DNA of 64,000 bases from assembly GCF_002243345.2 (NCBI RefSeq), contig NZ_CP022655.2, positions 4,520,001 to 4,584,000 on the forward strand, read 5' to 3'. The notes under the pieces were generated by a model. It did not search any database, was not told the DNA's origin, and worked only from the letters and a program-made list of their open reading frames with translations. Positions 33,418-41,232 of the stretch are shown here, piece after piece (position 1 is the stretch's first letter; every line of letters starts with the position of its first letter). The position numbers were made by a program, and so were the translations under genes. This DNA is from Paenibacillus sp. RUD330. Its GTDB lineage: Bacteria; Bacillota; Bacilli; Paenibacillales; Paenibacillaceae.

Positions 33418-35292
33418 TCAAGCGCCTTCCCTTTCCTGCTGTTCCCGGAGCTGCTGGATGATCTCCTCGGGGATATCGTCCTGCTCGATCCGGTGGTTGA
33501 CATAAGCGATGAACGGAACGGCAAGCTCCGGATCGAACTGCGAGCCCGAGCAAGCCCGGATCTCCTCCACGGCCTCCGCGAACGTCCGGGTCCGCTGATA
33601 AGGACGCTCGGTCGTCATCGCGTCAAAGGAATCGATGATGCAAAGCAGCCTCGCCAGCTTCGGAATCTCCGTCCCCTTGAGCCCATGCGGGTAACCCGTC
33701 CCGTCATAGCGTTCATGATGCAGCTCGACAAGCGGCACGAGATCCGAATAGGTTCCCGATGCGAGCAGAAACTCCTTGCCGAAGGTGACATGCTGCTTGA
33801 CGAGCTCCCATTCTTCCTTGGACAGCTTCGCTCTCTTGGTCAGCACTTCCCTCGGAATCTCCAGCTTGCCGATGTCATGGATAAGCGCGCCGAGAATGAG
33901 CGTCCGCCGCTCCTCCTCGTTCAGGCCGAGCTTCTCCGCCATGTCCACCGCGTAGGAGAACACCCTCTTGGAATGCTTGAACGTGTACACATCCTTGGAG
34001 AGGAATACCCGGATCTGCTGCTCCAGCTCGTTGATTTCATGCTCGAACTTCTGCGGCAGATAGGTCTGCTCCCCGTAGATCGTCACCGTGTTCTTGCCCT
34101 TGGACTTGGAAATGTACATCGCCCGGTCGGACAAGCCGACAAGCTGCGATTTCTCGTATGTTTCGGCATTCATCTCCATGACGCCGGCCGAGAACGACAC
34201 GCATCCATGCGGGAGGATTTCCACGCCTTCGAACGGAGAGTTGTTCACCGTCTTGCGGAGCTGGTTGATGAATTTGCGGGCTTCGTTTTTGCCGCAGCCC
34301 GGCATGATGACCGCGAATTCCTCTCCCCCGTAGCGGGCGCAGACGAATTCTTGAGGCTCGCACTCCGCCTTGATGATGGAGCCGACAAAGCTGAGCAGCT
34401 TGTCGCCTTGCGGATGTCCGTAGAGATCGTTGTATTTCTTGAAGTCGTCGAGATCCAGCATCGCGAAGGAGAATATCTTCCCGTTCTCGCGGTAGGTTTT
34501 TATGAAGTCATCCAGCTTCTCTTCCAGGTAGCTGTGGTTGTACAGCCCCGTCCGCTGGTCCTTGTTGGCTTTGTCGTTGATTTCGTGGTACATGAAGAAC
34601 AGCTGCTTGAAGACGTGGGACAGCAGGACGGCAATAATCAAAAACAGAAAAAGGCCGAAAAAGTGCGTGTTTACAATGAGGATTTGCAACACGATGGCTA
34701 ATAACAACGTAATCAGATAGGCGAAAATGCATTCCTGGAGAAACAGCCTTGATATCTCAACAACCAGTTTGCCTTTGTATAGCAGAAAATAATAACCTGC
34801 GATAAGGAGGACATTGACCATGAAGTATACGGTGAGGGATAGAGAATACGCAGGAAGCAGACTGAGGCTGAATCCATTTTCCATGCCGCCCATCGAGGAG
34901 TATACCGTTTGAGCAGAAGCGATCATGATTGTGTATACGGCGAAATTAATCATATGCTTCCACCAAGGAACCTGCTTCTTATAAAAAGCAATGATGATCG
35001 CGCTTAATAACAGAACAATAAATGCCATTCTCGCACCATAGATGAATAACGCTGCGAGAAAAACGGTTGAATCCATGGACTGCCGGTTCCCTTCCGGCGG
35101 AATTTGGAACATGTAGTGATCCATCAGGATGACACCGGCGATCATGGCATAAATCAAAACCCATTCCGAGGTGGAGAAAACGAAGTCGAATGGATAGAAG
35201 TAAGACAGAAACAAAAAAGAGCCTATAAGAGTAATCAACAGAAAATAAATATTTGACGGCTCTTTAAAATATCCAAGCATCCTCTTCATCAC
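33418..35292 (-). CDS. Membrane GGDEF-HD-GYP c-di-GMP protein
   Basis: 624 residues: six to eight transmembrane helices (about 15-225), a GGDEF domain (about 240-410; active-site GGEEF 322-326) and an HD-GYP domain (about 425-610; H472-D473, HH 525-526, GYP 533-535). Both active sites look intact, so it may make and degrade c-di-GMP. The position of the inhibitory RxxD site before GGEEF lacks it. The membrane part is a candidate sensor. The 5' half is visibly AT-rich compared with flanking genes. It is the last gene of the DUF5317-peptide cassette. Confidence 0.92.
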   Translation of the reverse strand: MMKRMLGYFKEPSNIYFLLITLIGSFLFLSYFYPFDFVFSTSEWVLIYAMIAGVILMDHYMFQIPPEGNRQSMDSTVFLAALFIYGARMAFIVLLLSAIIIAFYKKQVPWWKHMINFAVYTIMIASAQTVYSSMGGMENGFSLSLLPAYSLSLTVYFMVNVLLIAGYYFLLYKGKLVVEISRLFLQECIFAYLITLLLAIVLQILIVNTHFFGLFLFLIIAVLLSHVFKQLFFMYHEINDKANKDQRTGLYNHSYLEEKLDDFIKTYRENGKIFSFAMLDLDDFKKYNDLYGHPQGDKLLSFVGSIIKAECEPQEFVCARYGGEEFAVIMPGCGKNEARKFINQLRKTVNNSPFEGVEILPHGCVSFSAGVMEMNAETYEKSQLVGLSDRAMYISKSKGKNTVTIYGEQTYLPQKFEHEINELEQQIRVFLSKDVYTFKHSKRVFSYAVDMAEKLGLNEEERRTLILGALIHDIGKLEIPREVLTKRAKLSKEEWELVKQHVTFGKEFLLASGTYSDLVPLVELHHERYDGTGYPHGLKGTEIPKLARLLCIIDSFDAMTTERPYQRTRTFAEAVEEIRACSGSQFDPELAVPFIAYVNHRIEQDDIPEEIIQQLREQQEREGA

Positions 35293-35327
35293 GCATTCTC
35301 CCTCATTAGCAGTAAAAGAAAAGACAA

Positions 35328-35352
35328 AAGGAACAGAAGATGCCTGTTCCTT
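35328..35352 (-). terminator. Hairpin between peptide gene and GGDEF-HD-GYP gene
   Basis: On the minus strand, AAGGAACAG-GCATCTT-CTGTTCCTT has a perfect 9-bp stem followed by a T-rich stretch (TTGTCTTTTCTTTT). It looks like a leaky intrinsic terminator that would leave more message for the peptide than for the enzyme. Confidence 0.6.
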
Positions 35353-35368
35353 ATCAAGAAGTTTTTAA

Positions 35369-35461
35369 TTAGTTGATTTTAATTCCAGAAGTAAGCGAAA
35401 CCGCTACAGATGCTACGATTGCAACATTGAAAAGAATGGCTTTAACATTGATTTTCTTCAT
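35369..35461 (-). CDS. 30-residue hydrophobic peptide
   Basis: An ATG with a near-perfect ribosome binding site (AAGGAGGTGG) opens a 30-codon frame. The N-terminus is MKKINVKAILF, residues 8-22 are strongly hydrophobic, and the end is SGIKIN; there is no Cys. Only 31 of its 93 bases are G or C. It lies 37 bp after the DUF5317 gene and 76 bp before the GGDEF-HD-GYP gene, all on one strand. It could be a secreted signal peptide precursor, loosely like AgrD, or a small membrane subunit. I do not recognise a family. Confidence 0.72.
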   Translation of the reverse strand: MKKINVKAILFNVAIVASVAVSLTSGIKIN

Positions 35462-35498
35462 GTTTGTCCACCTCCTTCCATATGAAGTTTCCCCGTCT

Positions 35499-36128
35499 TC
35501 AAATTGCCCGCGCTCCTAAGCCCTGTTCCCCTTTTGATTCCTCTTCCTTGGCTCGATCTTCCTTATCTTGTTGTTTTCTGGAGAGCATCAAATCCTGCAA
35601 ATAGAAGAACACGCCAATGTTCATGATGACATCGCCGATGCTGATTGCTTGTCTTCTTGGGTAAGGAGGTCCCAATGGAATGATGTCGCCTAGGAAGGCG
35701 AGGCGGGTGTGGAAATCCATCAAAACGTGCTTATAAAGAATATCGCCGTTTTTAAGCATTTCGACGAAAGCAGGGTCTTTTAAAACCGATGCGGCTTCCA
35801 ACGATACAGGCATGCGCCCACCGTTAAATACCATGACGAGGAAATTCATTAAAACGCCGATTGCTAGAAGACCAAAGCCTTTTTGTTTGCGGTTAATCGT
35901 CAAAAGAATGAGACCAGCCACATAAATGACCATATAAAAGTAGCCGTTGAATTCGGCAAAGAAAGGGATGCTTTCCTGCATGTAAAACAATACAAACTGA
36001 AGAATCAGAAGCAGCGGAAATACCCATCCGCCCTTGATTCTGACATTGCTTAGAGCGATCAAGCCGCTCTTCCAGCCTGCCCGGATAAATCCGACGACAA
36101 GACCGATAAGGATGCCATCATAGACCAT
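35499..36128 (-). CDS. DUF5317-family membrane protein
   Basis: 209 residues with about five hydrophobic segments, then a charged Lys/Glu tail (185-209). NGGRMPVS (about 103-110) and PPYPRRQAISIGDV (about 153-166) are the conserved features of DUF5317. It has no Cys, so it cannot be an AgrB-type Cys protease; a conserved His-Asp pair sits at KHVLMDFH. ATG 36128 follows AAGGGG. First gene of the cassette. The function of the family is unknown. Confidence 0.85.
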   Translation of the reverse strand: MVYDGILIGLVVGFIRAGWKSGLIALSNVRIKGGWVFPLLLILQFVLFYMQESIPFFAEFNGYFYMVIYVAGLILLTINRKQKGFGLLAIGVLMNFLVMVFNGGRMPVSLEAASVLKDPAFVEMLKNGDILYKHVLMDFHTRLAFLGDIIPLGPPYPRRQAISIGDVIMNIGVFFYLQDLMLSRKQQDKEDRAKEEESKGEQGLGARAI

Positions 36129-36223
36129 AGCAGTTTCCCCTTCAGAATATTACGGCAATCGACGACAATATCAATATTGCAGTAAAGTTCTACAATTACC
36201 AACATTTGCATTTGATCATTGCC

Positions 36224-36253
36224 ATTATAGAATGCATAAAGACAACCCGTCAA
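36224..36253 (-). promoter_or_regulatory. Sigma-A promoter of the DUF5317-peptide-GGDEF/HD-GYP cassette
   Basis: Minus-strand TTGACG (36248-36253), an 18-bp spacer, and a perfect TATAAT (36224-36229). It would give a leader of about 90 nt before the DUF5317 ATG. Confidence 0.75.
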
Positions 36254-36312
36254 TATGAACTAAGTAGCATAACCTATCTTTTTTTGCACAGAGGTCCTAT
36301 TGACTTCACATT

Positions 36313-36349
36313 AAAAAACCGGTTCCCAACCAAACGGAACCGGGTTTTA
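36313..36349 (-). terminator. Terminator of the first sugar ABC operon
   Basis: AAAACC-CGGTTCC pairs with GGAACCGGTTTTTT around a GTTTGGTTG loop on the minus strand. Confidence 0.85.
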
Positions 36350-36446
36350 TTGCATCTAACGACCTAATTTTATGAATATTTTAAATCAAAAGGCCTATTG
36401 AATATTCATTTTTATACATAAAATTCCATATTAAGAACGATTCTCT

Positions 36447-37322
36447 TCATCCTTTGACGGCGCCCGCCGTCATGCCCTTCATGATCTGTTCCTGGAAGAC
36501 CAGATAAGCGGCGATGGTCGGCAGCACGGCAATGGCCATCGCCCCCATCGTCAGGCTGTAATCCGTGCCGAAACCGTCGGAGAACAGGGCCAGGCTGAGA
36601 GGCAGCGTCTTGAGCGCCTGCGAGTTGATGAACACGAGCGCGAACGCGAAGTCGTTCCAGAAGCGCAGGAAAGCAAGGATCGCCACCGTGGCGAGCGCAG
36701 GCTTGCACAGCGGCAGGATCATCCGGAAGAAGATCCCCCACCAGCCGCAGCCGTCGATGAGCGCCGCCTCCTCGATCTCGCGCGGAATCGAGGCCAGATA
36801 AGCGATCGTCACAAAGATCGCGATAGGCAGCTCGAAGGCGGTGTAAGGCAGGATCAAGGAGGCATACGTATCGAGCATCCCGACCTTGTTCATGACGATG
36901 AACAGGGGCACGAGCGTGCTGTGGATCGGAATCAGCATGCCGAGTACGAACAGCCCCGTCGCCACCCGCGACAGCGGAAAGCGGAAGCGGGACAGCACGT
37001 AGGCGGCCATCGTGCCGAGCAGCAGCGTCAGGGCGACGGACAGCACCGATACGAGAACGGAGTTGAACATGGCGCGGCCCATATGCCCGAGCTCCCAGGC
37101 TCGGGACAGATTGGAGAGCACCCATTTCTGCGGGAGCGCATAGGGATGGGCGAAAAATTCGTCGTTGGTCTTAAGCGCGCTGATGAACAGCCAGTAGAGC
37201 GGATACAGCGTGCCCGCCGCATAGAGCAGCAGGGCGAGCTTCACCGCGAAGCGTCCGGCGGCCGAGCCGGCCCGGGCTCTGGCGACAGCCTCAGACCGGA
37301 CAGGAGCAGCGGTTGCTTTCAT
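36447..37322 (-). CDS. Sugar ABC transporter permease (MalG type)
   Basis: 291 residues, six transmembrane segments, with the CUT1-type EAA loop (EIEEAALIDGCGWWGIFFRMILPLCKP, about 183-209). ATG 37322 follows AGGAGGG. It forms the importer channel with the adjacent MalF-type permease. No ATPase gene is in the operon, so a shared MsmX-type ATPase is implied. The frame is open further upstream but overlaps the neighbouring permease gene. Confidence 0.92.
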   Translation of the reverse strand: MKATAAPVRSEAVARARAGSAAGRFAVKLALLLYAAGTLYPLYWLFISALKTNDEFFAHPYALPQKWVLSNLSRAWELGHMGRAMFNSVLVSVLSVALTLLLGTMAAYVLSRFRFPLSRVATGLFVLGMLIPIHSTLVPLFIVMNKVGMLDTYASLILPYTAFELPIAIFVTIAYLASIPREIEEAALIDGCGWWGIFFRMILPLCKPALATVAILAFLRFWNDFAFALVFINSQALKTLPLSLALFSDGFGTDYSLTMGAMAIAVLPTIAAYLVFQEQIMKGMTAGAVKG

Positions 37323-37342
37323 AAGGAATCCCTCCTCTTTCC

Positions 37343-38218
37343 TCAGCCGTTCTTCCTGCGGGTAACGAGCAGGTTGAGCGCGATGAGCAGCAGGCTGATG
37401 ACGATGATCATGGTGGAGACGGCGGAGCCGTATCCGTAGCGGTAGACGGCGAACGTGTTGTTGTACATATAAGTAGCGAGAAGCTCCGTCGACTTGGCCG
37501 GTCCGCCTCCGGTCATTACGATGACATGGTCGAAAGCCTTCAGGCTGCCAGCGATGCAGAGCACCAGCGTGACGACGACCGTGCTCCATACCATCGGAAG
37601 CGTCACCGAACGCAGCTTGCGCCAGCCGGAAGCGCCGTCGATGGCGGCGGCATCGTGGATTTCCGAGGATATGTTTTGAAGCGCGGCAATGAAGATGATC
37701 AAGTAAGGCCCGATGTTGCTCCAGTTGATCGGAATCGAGACCGCGTACATGTTGACCTTGGGATCGGACAGCCACGCCCGGGTCCAGCTCTCAAGCCCCA
37801 GCAGCGAGAGCGCCTCGTTCAGCAGGCCGAACTGCGAGTTGTAGATGTAGCCCCAGATCATCCCGATGACGACGGTGGAGAGCACCATCGGCATGAACAG
37901 CGCGGAGCGGATCAGCCGGTTGAACCAGCCGTTCGCGGTGAGCAGCAGCGCGCCGACAAGCGCGATGGGGATCTGCCCTGCAATGGCGGAAACGACGAGG
38001 ATCAAGTTGTTTTTCAGAGCCCTCCAGAAGACGGGATCCTGCAGCATGGCCGAGTAGTTGCCGAATCCGATGAACTTCGGCTGGCCCATTCCTTTCCATT
38101 GGAAGAAGCCGTAATAGACGGACCACAGAATCGGCACGATGGCGAACAGGATGAATACGATCAGTGCGGGCAGCAGCGCCGCCGCGATGAAACCTCTGCT
38201 GCGGAGAGGGGTCGGCAC
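37343..38218 (-). CDS. Sugar ABC transporter permease (MalF type)
   Basis: 291 residues, six transmembrane segments, LplB/UgpA/MalF type, with the EAA loop (EIHDAAAIDGASGWRKLRSVTLPM). It starts at GTG 38218 with AAGGAGG 10 bp before. It lies between the binding-protein gene and the MalG-type permease gene. Confidence 0.92.
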   Translation of the reverse strand: MPTPLRSRGFIAAALLPALIVFILFAIVPILWSVYYGFFQWKGMGQPKFIGFGNYSAMLQDPVFWRALKNNLILVVSAIAGQIPIALVGALLLTANGWFNRLIRSALFMPMVLSTVVIGMIWGYIYNSQFGLLNEALSLLGLESWTRAWLSDPKVNMYAVSIPINWSNIGPYLIIFIAALQNISSEIHDAAAIDGASGWRKLRSVTLPMVWSTVVVTLVLCIAGSLKAFDHVIVMTGGGPAKSTELLATYMYNNTFAVYRYGYGSAVSTMIIVISLLLIALNLLVTRRKNG

Positions 38219-38239
38219 GGGTTATCAGCCTCCTTGTGC

Positions 38240-38272
38240 AAAAAAGGAGACCCGCTGCGGGCACGGGTCTCC
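38240..38272 (-). terminator. Intra-operon hairpin between binding-protein and permease genes
   Basis: GGAGACCCG and CGGGTCTCC form a perfect 9-bp stem, followed by TTTTTT on the minus strand. It would let most transcripts stop after the binding-protein gene. Confidence 0.85.
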
Positions 38273-38282
38273 GACTGTGCGG

Positions 38283-39611
38283 TTATGGGTTGAGCGAACG
38301 GGCTTGAGCATCCTGGAGATTCTGGGCGACCGTCTCCGGCTTGCCTCCCATCATGAGCTCCTGCAGGCCGTTGTTGATGGCCTCCGCCGCTTCGGCCGAC
38401 AGGTAGGCATCGTAGACCGGCGTGATGCCGATCGTTTTGACGAGCTCGAAAGCCTTGTAATAGAGGGAGGTGACCTTCGTTTGGTCGACGTCCGTCTTGT
38501 ACATGATCATGGAGTTGCTTTCGGCGATCGCCTTCTGCGTCTCCGGTCCGCTCACCGCATAGATGAAGTCGAGCGCGGCCTGCTTCTTGTCGCCTTCCGC
38601 CTTTTTGCTGAGCGCGAATCCGGCGCCGGCGCCGCCGGTAATCGTGTTCGCCTCGCCTTTGCCGTCCGGAACGGAAGGAAGCACCGTGATGTCGATCTTC
38701 TTCAACTCCTCCTCGCTCGTGGCGGCGAGATTCGTAAGCGTCCATGCGCCGCTGACCATCATCGCTGCCTTGCCCTGCACGAAGTATTGCTCCGCCTGGG
38801 TGTTGTCGATCGTATTGGCGTCCTTGGCGAAGGCGTCGGCGTCGACAAGCTGCTTGAAGTAGCCCAGAGCTTCCACGAATTGCGGATCGGCAAAGGAAGC
38901 CCCGTCCTGCGCAACCGCTTTCTTGAACCAGTCGGTTCCTGTCACCCTGTCCGCCAGCGAGCCGAGCAGGGTCGACTGCGCGACCCACGGGGCTTTGTTG
39001 CCGAGAGCGATCGGCGTAATGCCCGCCTTGTTGAAGGCGGCGACGGCGGCCATCAGCTCATCCCAGGTTTTCGGCACGGCGACGTTGTTCTGCTCGAACA
39101 AGTCCGTACGATAATAAAGGAAGGAAGTCGCCGACATGGCGAGCGGAGCGAGGTAAGTCTTGCCGTCGATCGTGGAGCCGTCGAAGGCTCCGGGCAGGAA
39201 GTTGTCCTTCCATTCCTGCTTGCTGTCGAGCAGCTCGTTGATCGGCTGCACGAGCCCCGACTCCTGGAAGCCCTTGATATGGCTGCCGGAGTAGGAGAGG
39301 AACACATCCGGCATCTCGTCCGCGGCGGCGACCGTGCTCAGCCGCTGGCGGTATCCGTCCGGAGGAATGGCTTGAGCGTCGAGCTCCACGTCGGGACGGC
39401 TGGCGGCGAATTCCTCGATCTTGGCGCGGACCGTCTTGGCGCGGGCGTCGTCCCCGGCGAAATTATGCCATACGGTGAGCTTGATCTTCTTGCCGGCGTC
39501 CGCCCCTTCCCCGCTCTTGGAGGAGGCTTCATTGTTCGTTCCGCCGCTGCACGCGGTGAGCAGCGTCATGGCCGTGACGGCGGCGATTCCAAGCTTGCTT
39601 ATGTTTCTCAT
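38283..39611 (-). CDS. Extracellular sugar-binding lipoprotein
   Basis: 442 residues of SBP family 1. Lipobox LTAC (Cys about residue 21), then TVWHNFAGDDARAKTVRAKI, and the WDELMAAVAAFNKAGITPIALG and AAMMVSGAWTL segments. ATG 39611 is preferred because GGGGGA precedes it by 6-7 bp. It should feed oligosaccharide to the downstream permeases. It is adjacent to a YesN/YesM-like two-component pair, which in such loci often senses the transported sugar or the loaded binding protein. Confidence 0.93.
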   Translation of the reverse strand: MRNISKLGIAAVTAMTLLTACSGGTNNEASSKSGEGADAGKKIKLTVWHNFAGDDARAKTVRAKIEEFAASRPDVELDAQAIPPDGYRQRLSTVAAADEMPDVFLSYSGSHIKGFQESGLVQPINELLDSKQEWKDNFLPGAFDGSTIDGKTYLAPLAMSATSFLYYRTDLFEQNNVAVPKTWDELMAAVAAFNKAGITPIALGNKAPWVAQSTLLGSLADRVTGTDWFKKAVAQDGASFADPQFVEALGYFKQLVDADAFAKDANTIDNTQAEQYFVQGKAAMMVSGAWTLTNLAATSEEELKKIDITVLPSVPDGKGEANTITGGAGAGFALSKKAEGDKKQAALDFIYAVSGPETQKAIAESNSMIMYKTDVDQTKVTSLYYKAFELVKTIGITPVYDAYLSAEAAEAINNGLQELMMGGKPETVAQNLQDAQARSLNP

Positions 39612-39640
39612 AACCATTCCCCCTGTCATGAATTGACCTC

Positions 39641-39695
39641 AGTATAAGCCAGGGGTCCCCGCCGCAGCAGGGGGGATCCTTCGGGAGCAGGGGGG
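39641..39695 (-). promoter_or_regulatory. -10 box and three G-rich direct repeats upstream of the binding-protein gene
   Basis: Minus-strand -10 TATACT (39641-39646). On the + strand, AGCCAGGGG (39647), AGCAGGGGGG (39666) and AGCAGGGGGG (39686) start 19 and 20 bp apart, replacing a normal -35. This is the layout expected for an AraC-type activator such as the adjacent response regulator. Confidence 0.55.
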
Positions 39696-39702
39696 GCATT
39701 CT

Positions 39703-41232
39703 TCACCTGCCGGCCTGGCGGAATTCGGTCGGCGTGCAGCCGCTATGCGTCTTGAACAGCTTGTTGAAATGCTTGGCGTCCTCATAACCGACCTCCGCGG
39801 CGATGCGCGCCACCTTGGCAGGCGTATGCAGCAGCAGATCCCGCGCCCGTTCCATGCGGGCTGCCGTGACGAACTCCAGATAGGTGAGCCCGGCCTCCCG
39901 CTTGAACAGCTCGCTGAAATAAGTCGGGTTCATGTGGACATGACGGGCGACCTGCTGCAGCGACAGGCTGCTGCTGAGATGCTCGCGGATGTACTCGCAG
40001 GCTCGCCTGACAGCTCCATGGCCGCCGGAAGCCAGATCCCTGTACCGGCTTGCGAGCGTGATCAGGCAGGCGATGAGCGTCTCTCGAGGCTGCTCCTCCA
40101 GGCCGCTGATCTCCAGGCCCTCGAGCGGAGCAATCGGATCCGCTCCGAGTGATTCCGCGCTGCGGTCCAGCCAGCGGCAGCCGGCGATGAGCACGGAGTG
40201 GAAATAAGCGGTTGCGGAAGCAGGCGTCGCCTTCCCCTCGGAGCGGATGCCCTCCAGGAGACGATCGGTCCATTGCTCCACCGCCTCCGCCCTTCCGGCT
40301 TGGAGCAGACGCGCGATCTCCCTCTCCTCCTCCGGAGAGCAGACGGTGCGCATGCCCTCGCGCCCGCTCACCTCGGCATGCAGGACGACGCCGCCGCTGC
40401 CGGCGAGGTAGCGGCTGGAATACGCATGCAGCGCCGTCCTTCTCGCCGCCTCCATGCCGTCCCAGCCCGGCTGGACGTCGCCGCCGGCCGCATGGAGCGT
40501 CGCTCCGGCCGCCGCAGCCTTCCGGATGATGGAGCTCATCTGCGGAACGAGCTCCCGTCCATCGCCGGCAGCGGCCGCGAGCAGCCAGCCCCGTTCATGC
40601 GCGGCGGCAGGGACGCCGAGAAGGCCGGCCAGCCGCTGGACGGCCTCTTCGGCGAGCGCGCGCGCAGCGGCAGGACCGGCATAGCCGAGCAGCCACAGCT
40701 GCAGGCCGCGGCTGCGGCCGACAGCGCGCAGGGCGGGATGCCAGTCGAACGCCTGCTCCAGCAGCTCCGGCTCCGGCCGCCCCCCTCCCAGGAGGCGGGA
40801 TATCTGCTGCCCGTAATAGGCTTCCGACTGCATCCGTCTGCTCTCCTCGCGCTCCAGCTTGCCGAGGCGCCGGTCGCGCGCCCGCAGCGCAGCCTGCAGA
40901 ATCTCATCCGGGCCGCTCGTCTTGAGCAGATACTCGCTCACGCCCTGCCTGATGGCTTGCTGGGCGTAGGTGAATTCATCGTAACCGGACAGCACGATCA
41001 CCTCGGTATCGGGATAAGAGGCGAGCACCTCCGAGCTCATCTCGAGCCCGCTTGCTCCCGTCATGCGGATGTCGGTGAGAATCAGCTCCGGCCTCTCCAC
41101 CGGAATGCGCATCAGCGCCTCCTCCGCGGAAGCCGCTGCGGGCAGCAGGCTGAAGCCGTTCTCCGCCCAAGGAATGACTGTGCTCAGACCGGTCCGGATG
41201 ATGACTTCATCGTCGACAATGAGCAGCTTCAT
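39703..41232 (-). CDS. Response regulator with AraC-type DNA-binding domain (YesN-like)
   Basis: 509 residues: receiver domain 1-120 (acidic pair D8-D9, phosphoacceptor D54 in LTDIRM, Lys in YLLKTSG about 104), a variable middle part, then an AraC/XylS double HTH (about 405-507; NPTYFSELFKREAGLTYLEF and the KHFNKLFKTHSGCTPTEFR signature). Its start overlaps the kinase stop by 4 bp. It probably activates the neighbouring sugar transporter operon. Confidence 0.94.
   Translation of the reverse strand: MKLLIVDDEVIIRTGLSTVIPWAENGFSLLPAAASAEEALMRIPVERPELILTDIRMTGASGLEMSSEVLASYPDTEVIVLSGYDEFTYAQQAIRQGVSEYLLKTSGPDEILQAALRARDRRLGKLEREESRRMQSEAYYGQQISRLLGGGRPEPELLEQAFDWHPALRAVGRSRGLQLWLLGYAGPAAARALAEEAVQRLAGLLGVPAAAHERGWLLAAAAGDGRELVPQMSSIIRKAAAAGATLHAAGGDVQPGWDGMEAARRTALHAYSSRYLAGSGGVVLHAEVSGREGMRTVCSPEEEREIARLLQAGRAEAVEQWTDRLLEGIRSEGKATPASATAYFHSVLIAGCRWLDRSAESLGADPIAPLEGLEISGLEEQPRETLIACLITLASRYRDLASGGHGAVRRACEYIREHLSSSLSLQQVARHVHMNPTYFSELFKREAGLTYLEFVTAARMERARDLLLHTPAKVARIAAEVGYEDAKHFNKLFKTHSGCTPTEFRQAGR

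Larger units (their letters stand above)
36129..36446. other. Intergenic region with DUF5317 promoter and sugar-operon terminator
   Basis: 318 bp, AT-rich. It holds the cassette promoter (36224-36253) with a leader of about 90 nt, and the terminator 36313-36349. I see no riboswitch consensus for c-di-GMP. Confidence 0.6.

Noticed and set aside
36129-36223. c-di-GMP riboswitch in the DUF5317 leader
   Set aside because: The conserved GGCAAACC- and GGGACGCAAAG-type blocks are not present in the leader.
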